Positions 6,973-11,223 of a stretch of 11,223 nt of DNA are shown here, piece by piece. The notes below the pieces were generated by a model, which searched no databases, had not been told where the DNA came from, and was given only the letters and a program-made list of their open reading frames with translations. The translations under genes and the position numbers were made by a program. The stretch is from the NCBI GenBank assembly GCA_964569055.1, contig CAZMSZ010000254.1:1-11223 (forward strand), given 5' to 3'. The DNA comes from JAWLGW01 sp964569055 (lineage in GTDB: Bacteria; Planctomycetota; J058). Position 1 is the stretch's first letter. Every line of letters starts with the position of its first letter.

Positions 6973-8144
6973 GCCGGCAGCGCCACCACCACGGCCGTGG
7001 TGTTGTGGAAGCCCGACAGCTGCCCGCGCACGCGCGCGACCTCCCCGTAGGTGTTGAACCCCAGGACGGGCGCCTCCATCACCTCCGAGAACGCGGCGAC
7101 CTCGCGCCGGAAGGCCTCGCGCAGGACCATCTTTCGGGCCACGCAGTCGAACACGATGCACCCGGCCGGCGCCCGGTCGCCCAGCTGCCGGCGGGCCTCG
7201 ACGGCCGCGGCCCGCGCCGCGGCCACGATCGCGTCGTGGTCGGCCTCCACGATCCGCACGCACTGGCCGACGGGCACCTCCGTGGTGCACTCGATCGAGC
7301 CGTCGTCGTTGACCCGCAGCGGCGCGCGCACCTTGAGCTCGTGGTTCATGAGCACGATCCCGAGCTCGTGCGTGAACACGAACTCGTTCTGGTTCTCGGC
7401 GGTGAGCTCGAGGCCGAGGCCGGCCGCGTAGCGGCGGTAGAACTCGATCGCGGGCCGCCCGTCGATCGCGATCAGCCGCGCGCCTTCGGCGCCCGTGACC
7501 GTCCCGGGGGCGCTGGCCGCGCACCAGCCGTGGTGGACGCCCACGCCGAGCTTGGCGCGGCTCGCGATCTCGGCCACGACCACCGCGTCGGTGGCCACGC
7601 GGTCGCCCAAGAACACGTGCGTCTCGCGGAACAGGGCGCCGTCCCCGGCCGCGCCGCCCGCCAGCGCCACGTTGCCGCCAGACTCCATGGCGAGCGCGTC
7701 GACCAGGCGCTCGCCGTTGCCGGCCATGCCGTCGCACAGCAGCAGCAGGGTCCGGTGCTGCGCGTCGCCCGCGGGCCGCCGGTCGCGCGCCAGGCCGCGC
7801 AGCACCTCGCTCACCGCGCGCTCGGTGTTGGCGCGCAGGCCCGTCCCCATCGCGAGCGAGACCGTGAGCTCGTCGCTCGCGATCAGCGCGACCGCCGTGC
7901 CCCCGTCGGAGATCCGGTCGCTCACGAACTCGCCGGCGGTCGAGCAGCCGATCACCGGCGCGCCGGCGCCGAGCACGTCCGCCACGCCCGCCGCGAGGTC
8001 GCGCAGGTCGACCGCGCTGGTGCCGAACACCAGCCCCAGCGCCGGCTCGGCGCCGAGCGCCTCGCGCGCCTCGGCCGCGGCCGCCGCGCCCTGCGCGCGC
8101 CCGTCGCCCGCGGCGGTGTGCCCGATCGCCATCTTCGTGGCCAT
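6969..8144 (-). CDS. FIST-domain sensory protein
   Basis: 391 aa from ATG 8144. FIST_N covers about 5-225, with GLVFGTSAVD near 37-46, GCSTAGE at 67-72 and LAGGAAGDG at 161-169. FIST_C covers about 228-388, with VFDCVARK near 331-338, GFNTYGE at 362-368 and FHNTT at 379-383. FIST is a two-part sensory domain proposed to bind small ligands such as amino acids; it is often found with signal-transduction modules. Here it is a free-standing soluble protein whose stop overlaps the start of a histidine kinase by GTGA. It may be a co-sensor or ligand-binding partner of that kinase (inference). Only a weak Shine-Dalgarno precedes ATG 8144; a second ATG at 8132 is possible. The open frame continues upstream to 8549, but that part is antisense to the SIMPL gene and carries no domain. 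First gene of the signalling operon. Confidence 0.93.
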   Translation of the reverse strand: MATKMAIGHTAAGDGRAQGAAAAAEAREALGAEPALGLVFGTSAVDLRDLAAGVADVLGAGAPVIGCSTAGEFVSDRISDGGTAVALIASDELTVSLAMGTGLRANTERAVSEVLRGLARDRRPAGDAQHRTLLLLCDGMAGNGERLVDALAMESGGNVALAGGAAGDGALFRETHVFLGDRVATDAVVVAEIASRAKLGVGVHHGWCAASAPGTVTGAEGARLIAIDGRPAIEFYRRYAAGLGLELTAENQNEFVFTHELGIVLMNHELKVRAPLRVNDDGSIECTTEVPVGQCVRIVEADHDAIVAAARAAAVEARRQLGDRAPAGCIVFDCVARKMVLREAFRREVAAFSEVMEAPVLGFNTYGEVARVRGQLSGFHNTTAVVVALPA

Positions 8145-8152
8145 GGGCCACG

Positions 8153-8158
8153 ATGATA
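8153..8158 (-). promoter_or_regulatory. Possible -10 element of the FIST-kinase operon
   Basis: TATCAT on the minus strand, 8 bases before ATG 8144. Transcription would start near 8146, leaving almost no leader. No acceptable -35 lies 16-18 bases upstream (CTGCAG at 17). If real, the promoter would need an activator or an alternative sigma factor. Confidence 0.3.
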
Positions 8159-8182
8159 CGCGCTCGCCTGCGCGTCTGCAGC

Positions 8183-8193
8183 GCCCTGAGGGC
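8183..8193. promoter_or_regulatory. Short palindrome between divergent genes, possible operator
   Basis: GCCCTGAGGGC is a perfect 5-1-5 palindrome in the 100 bp gap between the FIST operon and the SIMPL gene. Its centre is about 42 bases upstream of the transcription start predicted from the TATCAT element, the spacing usual for a class II activator. It is short and GC-rich, so chance is a real alternative. Confidence 0.25.
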
Positions 8194-8244
8194 CTCGGGT
8201 GCGGCGCTTGCGCGGCCGCTCGCTCACCACGGTCGAGGTGCACG

Positions 8245-9018
8245 ATGCGGGTGGCTTTCACTGCGATTGCTCTAGGGTTGGCCCTCCTGGCGCCCACCTC
8301 GGGCCAAGAGTCGGGTCGTGTCGCGCCTCGGGACGAGCCGGGCGAGGGAGGGACGGGCGCGCCTCCGCCCGTGGTGACGGTGGAGGGGACGGGGAGGGTG
8401 CGCCTGGCGCCCGATCGGGCCGTGCTGCTGGCGGGCGTGACCGCCCAGGCGCCCGAGGCCGCGGCGGCGCAGGCACAGGCCAGCGCCGCCATGCGCGCCG
8501 CCGTCGAGCGGCTCACGGCCGCGCAGCTCCCGCGCGAGCGGCTGCGCACCGTCGGCCTCTCGCTGACCCCCGTCTACGCCCACGAGGAGCAGCGGCTGCG
8601 CGGCGAGCCGCCGCGCGTGGTCGCCTTCCGCGCGCACTCCAGCCTGAGCGTCGAGCTCGACGACCCGGCGCGGGTCGGCGAGGTGATCGACATGCTGGTG
8701 GCCGCGGGCCTGAACCGGATCGAGGGCGTGTCGTTCGGCCTGGAGGACGAGGCGGCCGCGCGCCGTGAGGCGCTGCGCCTCGCGGCCGAGGAGGCGCGCG
8801 CCAAGGCGGGCGCGCTCGCCGCCGGGCTGGGGCTGAGCCTGGGGTCGGTGCAGGTGGCGCGCGAAGGGGCCGTGGAGTGGCGCCACCCGCTGTACGAGGC
8901 GCGCTCGCTCGCCGCCTCGGCGGACGTCGCGCCCACCCCGATCGAGCCCGGGCAGCAGGAGGTCGAGGCCCGCGTCACCGTGACCTACGCGCTCGAGCCC
9001 GGCCCGCGCCAGGAGTGA
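8245..9018 (+). CDS. Secreted SIMPL domain (DUF541/BP26-like) protein
   Basis: 257 aa from ATG 8245, with GAGGTG 4 bases upstream. Residues 1-20 are a signal peptide (MRVAFTAIALGLALLAP), probably cleaved near TSG|Q, so the protein is periplasmic or outer-membrane associated. The SIMPL/DUF541 domain spans about 43-250. It begins with VTVEGTGRV, has an APDRAVLLAGVTAQA strand near 55-69, the central DDPARVGEVIDMLVAAGLNRIEGVSF-type segment at 139-164, and the alanine-rich helix EEARAKAGALAAGLGLSLG at 182-200. Family members such as Brucella BP26 form ring-like oligomers; their molecular function is poorly known, with roles suggested in envelope or oxidative stress. Upstream in-frame codons back to 7495 are antisense to the FIST gene and were excluded. 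It is transcribed divergently from the FIST operon. No clear promoter was found directly ahead of it. Confidence 0.93.
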   Translation: MRVAFTAIALGLALLAPTSGQESGRVAPRDEPGEGGTGAPPPVVTVEGTGRVRLAPDRAVLLAGVTAQAPEAAAAQAQASAAMRAAVERLTAAQLPRERLRTVGLSLTPVYAHEEQRLRGEPPRVVAFRAHSSLSVELDDPARVGEVIDMLVAAGLNRIEGVSFGLEDEAAARREALRLAAEEARAKAGALAAGLGLSLGSVQVAREGAVEWRHPLYEARSLAASADVAPTPIEPGQQEVEARVTVTYALEPGPRQE

Positions 9019-9043
9019 GCGCCCTCCGCCCCGCGGAATCCGC

Positions 9044-9072
9044 TTGCCTTCCCCGCGGGCCGTCCTGATACT
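9044..9072 (+). promoter_or_regulatory. Predicted sigma70-type promoter of the DUF3592-like gene
   Basis: TTGCCT (9044-9049), a 17-base spacer and GATACT (9067-9072), in the 101 bp gap after the SIMPL stop. TTGCCT matches TTGACA at 4 of 6 positions. GATACT matches TATAAT at 4 of 6, with a T before it. It would give a leader of about 40 bases and suggests that the downstream gene need not rely on read-through from SIMPL. Confidence 0.5.
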
Positions 9073-9119
9073 CCGCGCCCACCGGGGCCACCCGCGACGC
9101 GGGGCGGCGGAGGTGCGAC

Positions 9120-9506
9120 GTGGGTAAGGGAGCTTGGCTGGGCGCGCTCGGGGTGTGCGCCCTCATCGGAATCGTGTGCTTGATCCGGCTGATCAACGCG
9201 CCCGAGTACCCCGCCTCGGCGCCCGGCCTCCTCGACAACAGCTACAGCGAGGTCCGCAGCCGCCGGGGCGGCACGCGCTACGAGGTGACCTACTCGTTCG
9301 AGGTGGACGGCAAGCGGTACCGCGGTGACGACTCGATCCGCAGCGAGCCGCGCGTCGCCGCCACGACCGTCTACTACGACCCCAACGACCCGAACGACAA
9401 CGGGCTCAGCAAGCGCAAGGACGAGGCCTGGGTGTTCGTCGGGCTCGCGCTCGCCGTGGTGGGCGGGTTCCACTCGGTCAAGCGCCTGGCCTCGCGCGCA
9501 GCGTAG
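9120..9506 (+). CDS. Small DUF3592-like membrane protein
   Basis: 128 aa from GTG 9120, with GGAGGTG 4 bases upstream. It has an N-terminal helix at about 5-24, an extracytoplasmic segment at about 28-100 and a C-terminal helix at about 103-120. The middle part has the DUF3592 pattern: a strand pair YEVTYSFEVDGKRYRGD at 54-70, then VYYDPNDPNDN at 84-94, where the family has a YxPxNP-type turn. DUF3592 proteins are small two-helix membrane proteins with a beta domain between the helices; no function is established. It lies 101 bp after the SIMPL gene and behind its own predicted promoter. It converges on the Sel1 gene, with only 29 bp between the two stops. Confidence 0.85.
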   Translation: MGKGAWLGALGVCALIGIVCLIRLINAPEYPASAPGLLDNSYSEVRSRRGGTRYEVTYSFEVDGKRYRGDDSIRSEPRVAATTVYYDPNDPNDNGLSKRKDEAWVFVGLALAVVGGFHSVKRLASRAA

Positions 9507-9508
9507 CT

Positions 9509-9522
9509 CCTGCTCGCGCAGG
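9509..9522 (+). terminator. Small hairpin between convergent genes, weak terminator candidate
   Basis: CCTGC-TCGC-GCAGG forms a 5 bp stem with a 4-base loop, 2 bases after the DUF3592-like stop. It could serve both strands in the 29 bp convergent gap. There is no T-run on either side, so it is not a classical Rho-independent terminator. Confidence 0.2.
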
Positions 9523-9535
9523 TCAGGGCGCCACC

Positions 9536-11212
9536 TCAATCGCCGCCGACGCGCTCGCGGCGGGCGAGGGGGTGACCGAGCGCGCGGGCCTCGCGGAGCC
9601 AGTGCGCCGCCTCCTCCGGGTCGGGCGTGACCCCGTCGCGTCCGAGCCGCAGCCAGAGGCCGAGCTGGTACATCGCGTCGGCCGAGCCGGCGGCGCAGCC
9701 GCGGCGCAGCCAGTCCTGCGCCGCGGCCACGTCGCGCGGGAGGCCGCGTCCGAAGCGGAGCGCGAGGGCCAGGCGCCACATGGCGTCGGCGTGACCCGCC
9801 TCGGCGGCGCGCCGGAGCCAGCGGGCGGCGCGGGCGTGGTCGCGTCGCTCCAGGCAGGCGAGCGCGTAGTAGTGCATGCCCTCGGCGTGGCCCGCCTCGC
9901 CGGCGCGGCGATACCAGCTCGTCGCGGCGACCGGGTCCTGTCCGGGCGAGGAGGCGGCGCCGAGCGCGGCCAGGACGCCCGGGATCCACGCCTCGCGCGG
10001 CGCGGGGCGCGTCGCGGTCGCTCGCCAGCCGAGCTCGAGGCGTAGCGCCGTGTCGAAGGCGCGCTGCCCGTCGGGCGCCAGCGCATGCCACAGCGCGAGG
10101 CGGCTGACCTCGGCGGGCACGTCGGGCGTGTAGGCGGGCTGGATCATGAACGCGGCGAGCACCGCCAGCGCGCACGCCATGACGGCGTGCCCGGCGAGCT
10201 CCAGCCCCTCGCGCGCCCGACCGCCGGGCGCCCGCGTGCGGCGCCCCGGGCGCGGCGGGGCCGGCGACCGCGGCAGGTTCGTCTGCTCGAGCAGGGCCTC
10301 GTACTCGACCAGCCCCGCGAGCGGGGCCAAGGCCGGGTCGCGCAGGGCAGCGGGGTCCGCGCCCGGCTGCTGCAGCGCCTTGCCGAGCCACTCGATCGCC
10401 AGGTAGGGCTCGTCCGCCGCCGTGTAGGCCCGCGCCGTCGCGAGGGCGCGCTCGGCGGAGGGCGCCAGGCGGAAGGCGGTCGCCAGCCGCGTCGCCGCCT
10501 TGCCCGGCTCGCCCCGCTCGAGGTGGACGGCCGCCCGCTCCGCTTGCCAGCGCGCCTGCTCGCGCTGTCGCGGCCCGGGCGCCGGCCCTGCGCCTCTGGG
10601 TTTGGCCGCCGCGCGCGCGGGCGCCTCCTGGCCGAGCACCCGCAGCGCGCGGTCGACCGCGCGGTCGCCCAGGAGCAGCAGCGCGGGGAACCCGACGACC
10701 CGCCCCGCCAGGGGCAGCAGGTAGAGCGTCAGGTTGAGCTCGTCGTACGAGCGCGGGTCGAGCAGCGCGACGGCGAACAGCCAGACCAGCAGCCCGCCGG
10801 TCATGGCGTAGGTCTGCCCCAGCGCCCCCACCCCGCGCAGCCGCGCGACGAGCAGCGGCCCGTAGAGCGCGAGCGCGCCGGAGGCCACCGCGAGGTGCGG
10901 CGCCGGATCGGCCACCGCGGCCGCGGCCAGCGCCCGATACCCGGCGAGCACGCCGCTGCCCGAGAGCACGGCCACCAGGAACGGCACCACCAGCGCGACC
11001 AGCGGCGCCAGCGCGACGCCGAGCAGGAGCCCCGCGCCCCACCCCAGCCGCCGCCCCGTCGCCTCGGCCAGCCCGTAGGCCCCGCCAGCCGCGACCCCCA
11101 GCGCCGCGAGCAGCGGCCAGGCCGCGAGCGGCAAGCCGATCTGGTGCAGCCCTTGGAGCGCCACCGCCAGCGCCGCGCACACGCACAGCTCGGTGAGGAG
11201 CCCGGCCACCAC
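9536..11212 (-). CDS. Multi-pass membrane protein with TPR-like region and Sel1 repeats (5' end may lie outside)
   Basis: 558 aa from GTG 11212, but the frame stays open to the right edge, so the true start may be outside the window. Residues 1-185 hold about six hydrophobic helices (about 3-20, 28-48, 58-83, 107-124, 135-151, 162-181). Residues 218-310 form TPR-like helix pairs (AERAAVHLERGEPGKA, then YLAIEWLGKAL). Another helix at about 340-357 follows a basic Pro/Arg linker. Residues about 427-547 hold three to four Sel1 repeats, recognisable by AARWLRRAAEAGHADAMWRL at 462-481 and related units at 432-450, 498-517 and 535-548. Sel1 and TPR repeats are protein-interaction scaffolds. With one helix between them, the two repeat regions would lie on opposite sides of the membrane. 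No enzymatic motif was seen. It converges with the DUF3592-like gene. A specific function cannot be assigned. Confidence 0.85.
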   Translation of the reverse strand: MVAGLLTELCVCAALAVALQGLHQIGLPLAAWPLLAALGVAAGGAYGLAEATGRRLGWGAGLLLGVALAPLVALVVPFLVAVLSGSGVLAGYRALAAAAVADPAPHLAVASGALALYGPLLVARLRGVGALGQTYAMTGGLLVWLFAVALLDPRSYDELNLTLYLLPLAGRVVGFPALLLLGDRAVDRALRVLGQEAPARAAAKPRGAGPAPGPRQREQARWQAERAAVHLERGEPGKAATRLATAFRLAPSAERALATARAYTAADEPYLAIEWLGKALQQPGADPAALRDPALAPLAGLVEYEALLEQTNLPRSPAPPRPGRRTRAPGGRAREGLELAGHAVMACALAVLAAFMIQPAYTPDVPAEVSRLALWHALAPDGQRAFDTALRLELGWRATATRPAPREAWIPGVLAALGAASSPGQDPVAATSWYRRAGEAGHAEGMHYYALACLERRDHARAARWLRRAAEAGHADAMWRLALALRFGRGLPRDVAAAQDWLRRGCAAGSADAMYQLGLWLRLGRDGVTPDPEEAAHWLREARALGHPLARRERVGGD

Positions 11213-11223
11213 CGCGCGGCCGA

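Noticed and set aside
6973..8151. N-terminal extension of the kinase to 1014 aa
   Set aside because: The added part is an off-frame reading of the FIST gene, rich in Arg/Gly. GTG 6972 gives a start exactly at the XylR_N domain.
5287..8156. Long plus-strand open frames (5287-7050 and 7005-8156)
   Set aside because: Antisense to the histidine kinase and FIST genes. The composition is low-complexity, with no recognisable fold and no convincing ribosome site.
8145..8549. Extension of the FIST protein upstream to 8549
   Set aside because: It runs antisense through the SIMPL signal peptide and domain, and FIST_N begins shortly after ATG 8144.
8985..11186. 733 aa minus-strand open frame overlapping the Sel1 gene
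   Set aside because: Arg/Ala/Gly-rich off-frame shadow that also crosses the DUF3592-like gene in antisense. The overlapping frame carries clear Sel1 repeats and membrane helices.
1..11223. CRISPR array, tRNA, rRNA, insertion sequence or integrase
   Set aside because: No regularly spaced direct repeats, cloverleaf-like segment, conserved rRNA stretch, transposase motif or terminal inverted repeats were seen on either strand.

Overview
The window is very GC-rich DNA, strongly biased to G/C at third codon positions, with many GTG and TTG starts and tightly packed genes. Large cytoplasmic hybrid kinases, stand-alone receivers, FIST, SIMPL and Sel1 proteins, and an ABC-2 exporter cassette fit a Gram-negative bacterium with a complex life style, such as Myxococcota or Planctomycetota. 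This placement is tentative, because the window holds no rRNA or other phylogenetic marker. Ten protein genes are supported. No tRNA, rRNA, CRISPR array, transposon or integrase was seen.

Region 1 (about 8144 down to 4248, minus strand) is a signalling operon. It encodes a FIST-domain protein, a soluble histidine kinase with an N-terminal XylR_N/V4R sensory module and a degenerate C-terminal receiver, and two stand-alone CheY-like receivers. Successive genes overlap by the four bases GTGA, so translation is probably coupled. No DNA-binding or enzymatic output domain is present. The signal must leave through the receivers to a target outside the operon, or act by protein contact.

Region 2 (4247 down to 1, minus strand) is an ABC-2 type cassette: ATPase, 12-helix double-length permease, and a secreted or membrane-anchored protein with a GATase1-like fold that runs off the left edge. 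A good sigma70-like promoter (TTGTCA-N17-TACGAT) fills the 75 bp gap after the second receiver. The Shine-Dalgarno of the ATPase lies in an inverted repeat whose other arm sits at the predicted transcription start. The cassette may therefore be read both from its own promoter and by read-through from the kinase operon.

Region 3 (8245 to 9506, plus strand) is divergent from the FIST operon. It holds a secreted SIMPL (DUF541) protein and, behind its own predicted promoter, a small DUF3592-like protein with two membrane segments. Region 4 (9536 to the right edge, minus strand) is a multi-pass membrane protein carrying TPR-like helices and Sel1 repeats; it converges on the DUF3592-like gene.

The most interesting content is the FIST/XylR_N-V4R kinase operon. 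The kinase keeps the zinc-site residues of the phenol-sensor family but appears to have lost the residues that contact phenol, so it probably senses a different ligand. The arrangement of promoter and hidden Shine-Dalgarno ahead of the ABC cassette is also notable.
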